Shown here piece after piece: positions 16,329 through 25,201 of a stretch of DNA of 60,299 bases (position 1 is its first letter; the number at the start of each line of letters is the position of its first letter). Origin of the DNA: Periweissella fabalis (GTDB lineage: Bacteria; Bacillota; Bacilli; Lactobacillales; Lactobacillaceae); contig NZ_JAAXPN010000011.1 in the NCBI RefSeq assembly GCF_012396505.1, positions 1 through 60,299 on the forward strand. The letters run 5' to 3'. A program made the translations under genes and the position numbers. A model generated the notes under the pieces. The model had not been told where the DNA came from. It searched no databases and saw only the letters and a program-made list of their open reading frames with translations.

Positions 16329-16374
16329 TAGTGGATTAAGTGCTGGTATATTGCGCTTAATCCACTATTTTTTT
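16329..16374 (+). terminator. Second hairpin terminator, directly before trpX
   Basis: A 15-base stem with one G-T pair (16329-16343 with 16353-16367) is followed by seven T (16368-16374). The trpX Shine-Dalgarno AGAAGG begins four bases later. I found no upstream sequence that would obviously disrupt it, so how trpX is reached is unclear. Confidence 0.75.
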
Positions 16375-16393
16375 GAAAGAAGGTCTTATATTT

Positions 16394-17401
16394 ATGAAAC
16401 GTCTATTTTTATCAATTGGTATTATATTAGCCATTTTAGTTGGTGCATTTTTTGGTGCTAGTCATAGCAATAACGAAGCAACCTCACAAAAAAAGATTCC
16501 CACAATTGGTATATTACAATTCTTAACTCACCCTGCTTTAGATGCTATCCATAGAGGAATGGTTGATGAGCTTGCCAAAGAAGGCTATGTTGACGGTAAA
16601 ACGATTCATATCGATTTCCAAAATGCCCAAGGTAATCAAAGTAATTTAAAATCAATGGCTACTAAATTTGATAATGAAAATGCTGATCTTTCAGTAGGTA
16701 TTGCAACTCCCGCAGCACAAGTCTTAGCTAATACCGTTAATGGCAAAGTTTTATTTGCACCTTCAACTAATCCGGTAGCAGCTGGATTAGTTACCAATCT
16801 TGAACATCCCGGAAATCATGTTACTGGTGTTTCAGATCAAGCACCTTTAAAAGAGCAACTAGCCTTAATAAAGAAATTTGTTCCACACTTACGTACTTTA
16901 GGCATTATCTACACCTCTTCAGACATTTCAGCTACAACTGAGGCTAAAGCTATGACTAAATTAGCTACTAAAGCTGGGCTAAAAACTAAGATTTATACAA
17001 TCGCCCAATCAAATGATTTAGCCCAAGTTGCTCAAACAATGGCTCACAATCAAGATATTGATGCGGTCTTTGTCCCAACTGATAATACAATTGCTAGTTC
17101 AATGCCAGTATTACTTCAAGCAACTGATTCAGCTAAAATGCCCGTCTTTCCAACTGCAAGTACAATGGTTCAAGCCGGTGGTATTGCTGCGGTTTCAATT
17201 AACCAATATCAAATCGGGGTTACGACTGGTAAGATGATTGCCAAAATTTTGCATGGTCAAACAATTAATGATACGCCTGTAGAATTTATGAAAAAAGGTG
17301 AACTCGTCATCAATGTCAAAGCCGCTCAAAAATTAGGAATTCACATTCCCGCAGACTCGTTAAAACAAGCTGCAGCTATTAAAGGAGGTCTCATTAAATG
17401 A
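16394..17401 (+). CDS. trpX: Tryptophan ABC transporter, substrate-binding protein
   Basis: Captures the substrate outside the membrane for the transporter encoded by the next two genes. It is 335 residues from the ATG behind AGAAGG. An N-terminal hydrophobic segment is present but there is no lipobox Cys, so it is probably held by a signal anchor. The mature part has the PF04392-type fold, with landmarks IGILQFLTHPALDAIHRG, GIATPAAQ, GNHVTGVSDQAPLKEQL and VPTDNTIASSMP that I recognise from streptococcal TrpX. The stop codon overlaps the permease ATG by 4 bases. Trp specificity is supported by the leader peptide. Confidence 0.87.
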   Translation: MKRLFLSIGIILAILVGAFFGASHSNNEATSQKKIPTIGILQFLTHPALDAIHRGMVDELAKEGYVDGKTIHIDFQNAQGNQSNLKSMATKFDNENADLSVGIATPAAQVLANTVNGKVLFAPSTNPVAAGLVTNLEHPGNHVTGVSDQAPLKEQLALIKKFVPHLRTLGIIYTSSDISATTEAKAMTKLATKAGLKTKIYTIAQSNDLAQVAQTMAHNQDIDAVFVPTDNTIASSMPVLLQATDSAKMPVFPTASTMVQAGGIAAVSINQYQIGVTTGKMIAKILHGQTINDTPVEFMKKGELVINVKAAQKLGIHIPADSLKQAAAIKGGLIK

Positions 17402-18297
17402 ACATTTTAATATCAGCTATTGGTCAAGGCTTAATCTGGGCCGTTCTTGGTTTAGGATTATTCTTAACTTTTCGTATTTTAAATTTTGCAGATATGTCCG
17501 TCGAAGGAACATTTCCTTTAGGTGCTGCTACTGCTGTTGCATTAATTCATAATGGCGTAAATCCTTATTTAGCTATGCTTGCTGCTGCCGGAGCCGGGGC
17601 ATTAGCAGGATTGGTAACTGGTTTGCTATACACTAAAGGCAAGATTCCAATTCTATTAGCTGGAATTTTAACCATGACTGCTATTTTTTCAATTAACTTA
17701 AGAATTCTAAACGGAGCTAATTTATCACTTTTAAATCAAAAAACAATTCTTAACAGCCACTTTATGCAACAACTACCACCTTTTTTCAATACAGTTTTTG
17801 TAGGTATGTTAACTTTAGCCGTTATTATTGGAAGCTTAATTTATTTGTTACAAACTAACTTTGGCCAAGCGTTTATTGCGACTGGTGATAACCCAACAAT
17901 GGCACAATCTTTTGGTATCAATTCTGATTCCATGACCATTTTTGGCTTAATGCTTTCAAATGCCTTAATTGCCTTTGGTGGTGCTTTAGTTGCTCAAAAT
18001 AATGGCTATGCAGATGTTAATATGGGGATTGGTATTATTGTTATTGCTTTAGCTTCCATTATCATTGGCGAAGTTGCTTTTGGTGATCTATCACTCAATC
18101 TACGTTTAGTTGCAATTGCAGTTGGTTCAATTTTCTATCGTTTTGTTTTACTCCTTGTCTTACAATTAGGATTTAATCCCAATGATTTAAATTTACTCTC
18201 AGCAATTGTACTTGCATTAGCATTATTAACTCCTAAATTACAAAATATTTTTAAAATAAAGAAAATTATCAAAGGATCGGTGACTCCTCATGAATAA
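17398..18297 (+). CDS. trpY: Tryptophan ABC transporter, permease
   Basis: Membrane permease of 299 residues with 8 to 10 hydrophobic segments, of the BPD type related to branched-chain amino-acid permeases. FRILNFADMSVEGTFPLGAATA at the N-terminus and ATGDNPTMAQSFGINSD, the cytoplasmic coupling region, are typical. It overlaps trpX by 4 bases and trpZ by 8 bases. GGAGG precedes its ATG inside the end of trpX. Confidence 0.88.
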   Translation: MNILISAIGQGLIWAVLGLGLFLTFRILNFADMSVEGTFPLGAATAVALIHNGVNPYLAMLAAAGAGALAGLVTGLLYTKGKIPILLAGILTMTAIFSINLRILNGANLSLLNQKTILNSHFMQQLPPFFNTVFVGMLTLAVIIGSLIYLLQTNFGQAFIATGDNPTMAQSFGINSDSMTIFGLMLSNALIAFGGALVAQNNGYADVNMGIGIIVIALASIIIGEVAFGDLSLNLRLVAIAVGSIFYRFVLLLVLQLGFNPNDLNLLSAIVLALALLTPKLQNIFKIKKIIKGSVTPHE

Positions 18298-19057
18298 ACC
18301 TTTATTCACCTTAAAAAAGGTTTCAACCACCGTTCAAAATAGTGTTGGACTCCATATCAATATTTTAAAGAATCTCAATTTAACTATTAATGAAGGTGAT
18401 TTTATTACTGTCCTCGGTTCCAACGGGGCTGGTAAATCAACTTTATTTAATGTTATTGCTGGTGGTATTCCTGCAACTAGCGGTTCAATTATGCTTGAAA
18501 ATCGCAATATTACTAATGAAAGTGCCCTCAAGCGTACAAAATATATCAGTCGTGTCTTTCAAGACCCTAAATTAGGAACAGCCCCCCGAATGACCGTTGC
18601 GGAAAATTTATTATTAGCCTTAAACCGTAATAAAAGTTTTTCTCTAATGCCTCGACAGTTAAACAAACATATCGACACATTTACCAAGCTAACTAAACAA
18701 ATGGGGAATGGTCTCGATCAACGATTACAAACAAGCGTTGGTAGCCTCTCCGGTGGGCAACGACAAGCACTTAGTTTTTTGATGGCTACTATTCAAAAGC
18801 CTAAACTTTTACTACTTGATGAACATACCGCTGCACTTGATCCAAAAACTAGTGCTCAGTTAATGAAGTTAACTGATGAAAAGGTTACTGCTAATGCTCA
18901 AACTGCCTTAATGATCACTCATAATCTTGAAGATGCATTGACATATGGGAATCGATTAATTGTTTTACACGCCGGTCAGATTACTTTAGATGTTACTGGT
19001 GTTGAAAAACAAAAATTAACTAAAGAGGATTTGTTAAACTATTTTGCTAGTTATTAA
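18290..19057 (+). CDS. trpZ: Tryptophan ABC transporter, ATP-binding protein
   Basis: Cytoplasmic ATPase of 255 residues that powers the TrpXY importer. Walker A GSNGAGKST is at 43-51, the LSGGQ signature at 153-157, Walker B LLLLDEH at about 173-179, and the switch His is in MITHN. It overlaps the permease gene by 8 bases. The ORF ends before a strong bidirectional terminator. Confidence 0.9.
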   Translation: MNKPLFTLKKVSTTVQNSVGLHINILKNLNLTINEGDFITVLGSNGAGKSTLFNVIAGGIPATSGSIMLENRNITNESALKRTKYISRVFQDPKLGTAPRMTVAENLLLALNRNKSFSLMPRQLNKHIDTFTKLTKQMGNGLDQRLQTSVGSLSGGQRQALSFLMATIQKPKLLLLDEHTAALDPKTSAQLMKLTDEKVTANAQTALMITHNLEDALTYGNRLIVLHAGQITLDVTGVEKQKLTKEDLLNYFASY

Positions 19058-19099
19058 AATTATAAAAAAGCCTGCCAATCGGCAGGCTTTTTTATAATT
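19058..19099. terminator. Bidirectional terminator between trpZ and the HAD gene
   Basis: AAAAAAGCCTGCC pairs with GGCAGGCTTTTTT around AATC, with further A/T pairing outside. It overlaps the stop codon of the minus-strand HAD gene. Confidence 0.9.
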
Positions 19100-19892
19100 G
19101 AAAATATTTCTCTAAAAATTCAGCAACACCATCTTCTTCATTGCTACCAGTTACATACTTAGCATGATCAAATACATCAGGTGTTGAATTTTGCATTGCT
19201 ACACTAATATCACCAGCTTCTAGCATTGGAATATCATTCTCACCATTACCAAAAACCAATGTGTTTTCCCGATTAATTTGATAATACATTTGTACATGTT
19301 TAACAGCAGTTGCTTTACTAACCCCTTTAGGTAGTAATTCTATATTTTCGGGCGCAGATGAGGAAATATCAAGCGTGGTTAAATTACCTAAAAGTTTACG
19401 TGTTAGTTCAATTTTATCAGGTGCACCCCCAGCAATAATTCCATTAGTTATTGTTTTTGCATCAATCTCACCAATTTCTTTAAAATATGAAATTGCACCA
19501 CGCTTCATAATCTTGGCTGCAAAACTCATCACAGATAATGCTTGCTTATTGGTTACATTGTGATACACGTGGCTTGGTGTAAACAATCGGACTGAAACTT
19601 GATTTTGATTTACAATATTAATAATTTGTTCTACTGCATTTACACCTAAATATTCAACACCTTGATTAGCACCTAAATCATACATTGCGCCATTGGAATT
19701 AATTAGATTGACTTGCGCATTAATCATATCTCGTACCAACTCAGCGTGCACGCGCATCCGCCCAGTTGCGATATAGACAATATGACCCAAAGATTGGAGT
19801 TTCTCAATAACTTCTTTAGTACGTGGTGAGATCGTTTGATCATCATGGATCAACGTACCGTCAATATCAATAAAAATTAAATGTGGTTTCAT
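19092..19892 (-). CDS. Cof-type HAD-IIB family phosphatase
   Basis: Haloacid-dehalogenase phosphatase for small phosphorylated metabolites, probably sugar phosphates or cofactors. It is 266 residues. Motif I is FIDIDGTLI with the nucleophile Asp, motif II TGR, and motif IV GNGENDIPML. The C2B cap lies between motifs II and III. GAGGAGAG precedes the ATG. Convergent with trpXYZ. The exact substrate cannot be stated. Confidence 0.9.
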   Translation of the reverse strand: MKPHLIFIDIDGTLIHDDQTISPRTKEVIEKLQSLGHIVYIATGRMRVHAELVRDMINAQVNLINSNGAMYDLGANQGVEYLGVNAVEQIINIVNQNQVSVRLFTPSHVYHNVTNKQALSVMSFAAKIMKRGAISYFKEIGEIDAKTITNGIIAGGAPDKIELTRKLLGNLTTLDISSSAPENIELLPKGVSKATAVKHVQMYYQINRENTLVFGNGENDIPMLEAGDISVAMQNSTPDVFDHAKYVTGSNEEDGVAEFLEKYFQL

Positions 19893-19962
19893 ATACTCTC
19901 CTCAACTTTTAGCCAGTTATGTTCAATATGTTCATGTTAATTCTACCAAATACTAACTTTCC

Positions 19963-19976
19963 TGCAAGCGTTTTCA
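19963..19976. promoter_or_regulatory. Catabolite-responsive element (cre)
   Basis: TGCAAGCGTTTTCA matches the CcpA consensus TGNNANCGNTNNCA at every fixed position. It is 18 bases upstream of the nrdI -35 box and 70 bases upstream of the divergent HAD start, so it could serve either unit. Control of the glycerol-kinase-like gene via nrdI would make sense. Confidence 0.65.
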
Positions 19977-19994
19977 GAGTTTTAAATGCAATTA

Positions 19995-20023
19995 TTGAAT
20001 GATTTCAAAAAGCTTACTATAAT
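19995..20023 (+). promoter_or_regulatory. Promoter of nrdI (and probably the kinase gene)
   Basis: TTGAAT (19995-20000) and consensus TATAAT (20018-20023) are 17 bases apart. GAGGCC follows about 23 bases later, near the nrdI start. Confidence 0.75.
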
Positions 20024-20056
20024 AAGTAGTATCGACTATAAAAAAGAGGCCTTTGC

Positions 20057-20512
20057 ATGCAACCAATTAGAATTTTATTTAGCTCAATATCTGGCAATAC
20101 TCGTAGTTTCGTTAAAAAATTGACAGATTATGCTCATGAAGAACATATCATTAATTCAGCTGCCCCACTAATTGAAGGATTTGAAATATCAGACTTAACT
20201 AACTTTACAGACGAAACAGATCCCTTTTTTGTTTGTGTTCCAACCTATTTAAGCGGTGGTAATGGGATTGACAACGGTGTTAAAGAATTAATGACCAATA
20301 CTCTAGGTGAATACATTACCTATCATAATAATGCACAACTCGTCCAAGGTATCATTGGTTCAGGAAATCGTAATTTCAATGAGCAATATATCTTAACCGC
20401 TCGTCGTTATGCTCATGCAACTAAAACCGCTGTAGTTGCTGATTATGAGCTACGAGGTACTAATCAGGACGTTGAGCGGATTTATAACATTCTCATAACC
20501 CTTACAAAATAA
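20057..20512 (+). CDS. nrdI: NrdI flavodoxin for class Ib ribonucleotide reductase
   Basis: Small FMN protein (151 residues) that supplies the oxidant for the dimanganese-tyrosyl radical of NrdF. The N-terminal SSISGNTRSFV loop binds the FMN phosphate, and CVPTYLSGGNG and GSGNRNFNEQY are the flavin-ring loops of NrdI. In many Firmicutes nrdI is beside nrdEF, but here those genes are absent and nrdI stands 39 bases before a glycerol-kinase-like gene. Confidence 0.88.
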   Translation: MQPIRILFSSISGNTRSFVKKLTDYAHEEHIINSAAPLIEGFEISDLTNFTDETDPFFVCVPTYLSGGNGIDNGVKELMTNTLGEYITYHNNAQLVQGIIGSGNRNFNEQYILTARRYAHATKTAVVADYELRGTNQDVERIYNILITLTK

Positions 20513-20551
20513 CAAACTACGTTATTTAAAGCTGAAAGTAGGTACATCAAT

Positions 20552-22075
20552 ATGGCTATTATCAAACCAGAATATATTCTTGCCATCGATCAAGGAACCA
20601 CCTCGTCTCGAGCCAAAATCTTCAATAAAAACGGCCGTCGTGTCACTGAAACTGAAGCCGAGATTATTGCTACTTATCCACAATCCGGTTGGGTTGAACA
20701 AAGTCCTCAAGATATTTGGCACAGTGTCCAGACAGTCATTGCTAGTGCCATGATTAATTCCGGGGTTCGGCCTGATGAAATCAAAGCAATTGGAATTGCA
20801 AATCAACGTGAAACTACTATTGTTTGGGATAAAGCTACGGGGCAACCAATTTACAATGCTATTAGTTGGCAAAGTAATCAATCAGGTGACATAGTTGAAC
20901 AAATACGTCGTGAAGGCCATGCAGCTAAAATCCAAGCTAAAACTGGATTACCCTTAAGCACTGCTTTTTCTGCTTCAAAAATTCGGTGGATACTTGATAA
21001 TGTTCCAACGGCTCAAGCTCGTGCAGAAGCCGGTGAACTACTTTTTGGAACTGTTGATACGTGGCTTGTGTGGAAATTATCTGGTGGTAAAGCTTTCGTT
21101 ACTGACCATACCAATGCTAGCCGAACAATGCTTTTTAATATCCATACTTTATCATGGGACGACGAACTATTGGCATTGTTTAATATCCCTCATAAAATGT
21201 TGCCGGAAATTAAAACAAGTTCCGAAGTGTACACCACCACTGAGTCATATCAATTTTTTGGTGGTGAAGTCCCTATCGCTGGTTTAGCTGGTGATCAACA
21301 AGCAGCCTTAATTGGACAAATGGGCTTTGAAACTGGTTTTACTAAGAACACTTATAGTGCTGGTTCATTTATCTTGTTAAACACTGGCAACCAGCCCATT
21401 GTTTCATCCCATAATTTAGTTGCTACTATTGCCTATTCAATGCAAGGTGAAGTTAAATATGCTCTTGAAGGAGCAATTTTTGTTGCTGGTTCTGCAATCC
21501 AGTGGTTACACGATGGCTTAAAAATGATTAATAATGAACCAGAAACGCGAACGGCTGCTGAACAATCAACAAATGACGACGAAGTTTACTTTGTGCCCGC
21601 CTTTTCTGGTCTTTCAGCTCCTTATTGGGATCCGAATGCTCGTGGAGCAATTTTTGGTGTTACACGTGGAACAAATAGAAATGATTTCATTAAGGCTACT
21701 TTACAATCAATTGCTTATCAAACCAGAGATGTTATTGAAACGATGCGTCAAGATACTGGTTTTGAAATTAAAACTATGCATGCTGATGGAAGTGCTTCGC
21801 GTAACCAATATTTAATGCAATTTCAAGCAGATATTTTAGATGCGGAAGTTTTACGTGCTACTGATGAAGAAACAACTGCATTAGGGGTCGCTTTTCTTGC
21901 AGGTCTTGCAGTTGATTATTGGAAATCAGTTGAAGATATTAAAAATATGACAATTGCGGGACGTAAATTTAATCCTACAATGATGCCAGAGCGGCGTGAA
22001 AACCTTTATCATGGTTGGCAAAGGGCTGTTCAAGCAACCCAATTGTTTAAACCCAATGAATTACCTGACATCTAA
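20552..22075 (+). CDS. glpK: Glycerol kinase-like FGGY kinase with altered active site
   Basis: FGGY-family kinase of 507 residues that aligns with glycerol kinase over its whole length. [17 protein letters not shown] (Arg86), [30 protein letters not shown] and the catalytic AGDQQ (Asp248) are all present. However, from memory of E. coli GlpK, the glycerol-contacting Tyr135 is replaced (TAFSASK instead of PYFS), and the TYGTG phosphate loop reads TYSAG. The HPr-phosphorylated His of the Firmicute enzymes is Gln234 (YQFFGG). No glpF, glpO or glpD is adjacent. It may be a divergent glycerol kinase or use another polyol. A terminator follows. Confidence 0.75.
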   Translation: MAIIKPEYILAIDQGTTSSRAKIFNKNGRRVTETEAEIIATYPQSGWVEQSPQDIWHSVQTVIASAMINSGVRPDEIKAIGIANQRETTIVWDKATGQPIYNAISWQSNQSGDIVEQIRREGHAAKIQAKTGLPLSTAFSASKIRWILDNVPTAQARAEAGELLFGTVDTWLVWKLSGGKAFVTDHTNASRTMLFNIHTLSWDDELLALFNIPHKMLPEIKTSSEVYTTTESYQFFGGEVPIAGLAGDQQAALIGQMGFETGFTKNTYSAGSFILLNTGNQPIVSSHNLVATIAYSMQGEVKYALEGAIFVAGSAIQWLHDGLKMINNEPETRTAAEQSTNDDEVYFVPAFSGLSAPYWDPNARGAIFGVTRGTNRNDFIKATLQSIAYQTRDVIETMRQDTGFEIKTMHADGSASRNQYLMQFQADILDAEVLRATDEETTALGVAFLAGLAVDYWKSVEDIKNMTIAGRKFNPTMMPERRENLYHGWQRAVQATQLFKPNELPDI

Positions 22076-22080
22076 ATATT

Positions 22081-22111
22081 AAAGTCGTGGAAAGTTTTCC
22101 ACGACTTTTTT
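22081..22111 (+). terminator. Terminator of the nrdI-kinase unit
   Basis: AAAGTCGTGGAAA pairs with TTTCCACGACTTT and is followed by a T run, six bases after the kinase stop codon. Confidence 0.88.
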
Positions 22112-22213
22112 AATATCATTACCTTTTTATGTATAATATTTTTATAGTACTCAACTATGTTATTAATTTATTACATATATACATGCAATTTATATCTATG
22201 AATGGAGTTTCAA

Positions 22214-23395
22214 ATGCAGACTACAACAAAACACAGCCCTTTCCTCCTACCAGGTATTATTTTACTTGGAGCAGTCCTTAGAATTCCCATCACTAGTATC
22301 CCGCCCGTATTAAGTCAGATTGCGCATGGCTTGCACATTCCAGTTGCATCGCTGGGAGTTTTAACTACATTACCTTTACTAGCTTTTGCTATTTTTTCAC
22401 CAATTGCTCCAATTATCGCCCGCAAATTTGGGATTGAATTAACCTTTATTGGAGTACTACTATTAATGCTTGTTGGTTCAATTATCCGTATTATTTCAAC
22501 TCCCTTTTTATTTATCGGAACCTTATTAGTCGGAATTGCAATTGCCCAAATGAACGTTTTATTGCCAACTTTAATTGCTGCAAATTTTCCTAACAAAATT
22601 GGTGCCTACACTTCTATTTACACTTTCACCATGGGATTAATGACAGCATTATTTTCAGCAATCGCCGTACCAATTGTTCTTGCTACTAATTGGCAAACGT
22701 TAATTATATTATTAAGTTGTTTAGTGATTATCGCGTTAATTATTTGGTTCCCTAATATTAGGCACAATCACTTACTTGCACCTAAAGGCCTTGGTACTAA
22801 TTCGGTACCTTCAGCTTGGAAAAATATAACTGCTTGGTACTTGTTAATCTTCATGGGGCTACAATCAGCCATATTTTATACCTCAATTTCTTGGCTACCA
22901 ACGATTGCTGTTGCCCATGGTATTAGCAGTAATACGGCTGGACTTCTTGCTGGTATCAATGCTTTAATTTCGTTACCGGTATCATTTTTAGTACCAAATA
23001 TTATCGCTCATGCTAATGCTTCAAAGCGCCGTATCTTTGTAATTAGTGTTTCATTATTTGCCATCATTTCATTTATAATGCTCATTTTCGCAAATGATTC
23101 ATTTATTTTTTGGTTAATTCTTAACCTATTTAATGGTCTTGCAACTGGAGCACTTTTCCCATATTTAATGACTTCATTTGGTAAGAAAACAAATACTCCA
23201 GCTGAAACTGCTGAGTTATCAGGTATGGCACAAGCTGGTGGTTATCTTATCGCTGCCGTTGGTCCATTTTTGTTCGGTTTAGGTTATTCAACTTTCCATA
23301 CTTGGACTGTCCAAACAATTGTCTTAATTGTTGTGACCATCATCATGATGATCTGCGCGTTACTAGTTGAACGTAAGGAAAAAGTTTTTGACTAA
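22214..23395 (+). CDS. MFS transporter, CynX/NimT type
   Basis: Twelve-helix secondary transporter of 393 residues. The N-terminal LRIPITSIPPVLSQIAHGL and the central AIAQMNVLLPTLIAANFP are typical of the CynX/NimT (cyanate or 2-nitroimidazole) branch of the major facilitator superfamily. I start at the ATG seven bases after GGAG; an upstream in-frame ATG overlaps that ribosome-binding site. The substrate is unknown; no cyanase is nearby. Confidence 0.85.
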   Translation: MQTTTKHSPFLLPGIILLGAVLRIPITSIPPVLSQIAHGLHIPVASLGVLTTLPLLAFAIFSPIAPIIARKFGIELTFIGVLLLMLVGSIIRIISTPFLFIGTLLVGIAIAQMNVLLPTLIAANFPNKIGAYTSIYTFTMGLMTALFSAIAVPIVLATNWQTLIILLSCLVIIALIIWFPNIRHNHLLAPKGLGTNSVPSAWKNITAWYLLIFMGLQSAIFYTSISWLPTIAVAHGISSNTAGLLAGINALISLPVSFLVPNIIAHANASKRRIFVISVSLFAIISFIMLIFANDSFIFWLILNLFNGLATGALFPYLMTSFGKKTNTPAETAELSGMAQAGGYLIAAVGPFLFGLGYSTFHTWTVQTIVLIVVTIIMMICALLVERKEKVFD

Positions 23396-23406
23396 CTTAA
23401 TAAATG

Positions 23407-23445
23407 AAAAAACGGGTGAAATTTAAAATTCATCTGTTTTTTTTT
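23407..23445 (+). terminator. Terminator of the MFS transporter gene
   Basis: AAAAAACGGGTGAA pairs with TTCATCTGTTTTTT (two G-T pairs) and leads into a run of nine T. Confidence 0.75.
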
Positions 23446-23596
23446 CATATATCATCAAATAACAAACTTTTTCTAGTATTTCACAAAAAGTTTCGAAAAA
23501 ATACGCAAATTTATCGCCGGCACCTTAAAATGTAGTATATAATAATGTTGAAATTGTTTATTAGACTAACATTGATTGTTAAAGGAGATATTTATC

Positions 23597-25057
23597 GTGC
23601 CTAAAGAAATTACAACTTTAGTAACCTTTTTCGGTGCTACTGGTGACCTTGCAAAGCGTAAATTGTTCCCATCAGTTTACAACTTGTACAAAAAAGGCTT
23701 TTTACAAGAACACTTCGCAATTATTGGAACATCTCGTCAAGAAATGACAACTGAGGAATTCCAAACTTTTGTAAGTGATTCTATTAAAGAATTCATGCAA
23801 GAAGATGCGGATGCTGATTTTATCCGTCACTTTGATTATGAAAAAGCTGATATCACTGTGGCTGCTGATTATGCACCACTTAAAGCTAAGATTGAAAAGC
23901 TTGATCAAGAATTTGCATTGAATGGTAACCGTATCTTCTATATGTCAATTGCTCCACGTTTCTTTGGAACGGTTGCTAAATACTTGAAGTCAGAAGAACT
24001 TCTTTCAACTAACGGTGAATTTAACCGGCTTATGATCGAAAAGCCTTTCGGTGTTAGCTTTGAAACGGCTGAAAAATTACAAAATGAATTAAGTGATGCC
24101 TTCTCAGAAGATCAAGTTTACCGTATTGATCACTACTTAGGTAAAGAAATGGTTCAAAACATCGCAACCCTTCGTTTTGGTAACCCAATCTTTAACAATG
24201 CTTGGAACAAAGATTACATCGATAACATCCAAGTTACGCTTTCAGAAACACTTGGGGTTGAAGACCGTGCCGGTTACTATGATACTGCCGGTGCCCTCCG
24301 TGATATGATCCAAAACCACACGATGCAAGTCGTTGGTTGGTTAGCAATGGACGAACCAACTGAATGGACTGATACTGCGATTCGTGAAGCCAAGAACAAA
24401 GCCTTCAACGCCCTTAAAATTTACACACCTGAAGAAGTTGCTGAAAACTTTGTTCGTGGCCAATATGGTCCAGATGCTGCTAATACACAAAATGGTTACC
24501 TCCAAGAAAAGGATGTGCCTGCTGACTCACAAAACAACACGTATGTTGCTGGTAAGTTAGAATTTGCTACTGATCGTTGGAATGGTGTGCCATTCTATAT
24601 TCGTTCAGGTAAGCGTTTGGCTGCTAAAACGACTCGGATTGATGTAGTCTTCAAGCAAGATGCTAATATCTTCAATAATACTCAACCACTTGAAAAGAAC
24701 GTGCTTTCAATCATTGTTGACCCTGAAGGTAAGATTGAATACTCAATCATTGCCAAGGATACAACACCTGAATTCAAGACGCGTCCAATTACGCTTGAAT
24801 GGAAAGTCTCTGCTGACGATAAAGCCCAAACACCTGAACCTTATGAACGTATGATTCACGATACGATGGATGGTAACGGTTCAAACTTTGCTGATTGGAA
24901 CGGGGTTGCCGTTGCTTGGAAGTTCGTTGATGCGATTCAATCTGCTTGGGATGCTACGCACCAAGAATTCCCTAACTATGTTTCAGGTTCAATGGGACCT
25001 GTTGCCGCTGACGAATTACTTGCCCGTGATGGCCACAAGTGGGTTTACGAAGGTTAA
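23597..25057 (+). CDS. zwf: Glucose-6-phosphate 1-dehydrogenase
   Basis: Oxidises glucose-6-phosphate to 6-phosphogluconolactone with NAD(P), the entry step of the phosphoketolase pathway in heterofermentative lactic acid bacteria. It is 486 residues from GTG behind AAAGGAGAT. GATGDLAKRKLFPS is the dinucleotide loop, RIDHYLGKE the substrate and catalytic site, and RSGKRL a further conserved motif. Codon choice is visibly more biased than in neighbouring genes, suggesting high expression. It is a single-gene unit ended by the 27-bp hairpin at 25100-25158. Confidence 0.97.
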   Translation: MPKEITTLVTFFGATGDLAKRKLFPSVYNLYKKGFLQEHFAIIGTSRQEMTTEEFQTFVSDSIKEFMQEDADADFIRHFDYEKADITVAADYAPLKAKIEKLDQEFALNGNRIFYMSIAPRFFGTVAKYLKSEELLSTNGEFNRLMIEKPFGVSFETAEKLQNELSDAFSEDQVYRIDHYLGKEMVQNIATLRFGNPIFNNAWNKDYIDNIQVTLSETLGVEDRAGYYDTAGALRDMIQNHTMQVVGWLAMDEPTEWTDTAIREAKNKAFNALKIYTPEEVAENFVRGQYGPDAANTQNGYLQEKDVPADSQNNTYVAGKLEFATDRWNGVPFYIRSGKRLAAKTTRIDVVFKQDANIFNNTQPLEKNVLSIIVDPEGKIEYSIIAKDTTPEFKTRPITLEWKVSADDKAQTPEPYERMIHDTMDGNGSNFADWNGVAVAWKFVDAIQSAWDATHQEFPNYVSGSMGPVAADELLARDGHKWVYEG

Positions 25058-25099
25058 TACTTAACTTAAGATAACGTTGCAACAAAGGTCAGGCAATAT

Positions 25100-25158
25100 C
25101 GAGATATACGTAAAAAAGCCAGGAAAATAAATTTCCTGGCTTTTTTACGTATATCTCG
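25100..25158. terminator. 27-bp perfect inverted repeat, bidirectional terminator
   Basis: Two perfectly complementary 27-base arms (25100-25126 and 25132-25158) flank ATAAA. A and T tracts sit inside the arms, so it can end both zwf and the convergent ppx gene. Its outer flanks are themselves imperfect inverted copies of each other and resemble flanks elsewhere in the window. Confidence 0.85.
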
Positions 25159-25201
25159 GAAACATCGAACTTCTGAAACGCGTTTAGAATAACTTACCAA
25201 C

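Noticed and set aside
16100-16330. T-box riboswitch for trpXYZ
   Set aside because: No GGGTGGNACC antiterminator motif or typical Stem I landmarks are present; the leader instead has a translated ORF with Trp codons.
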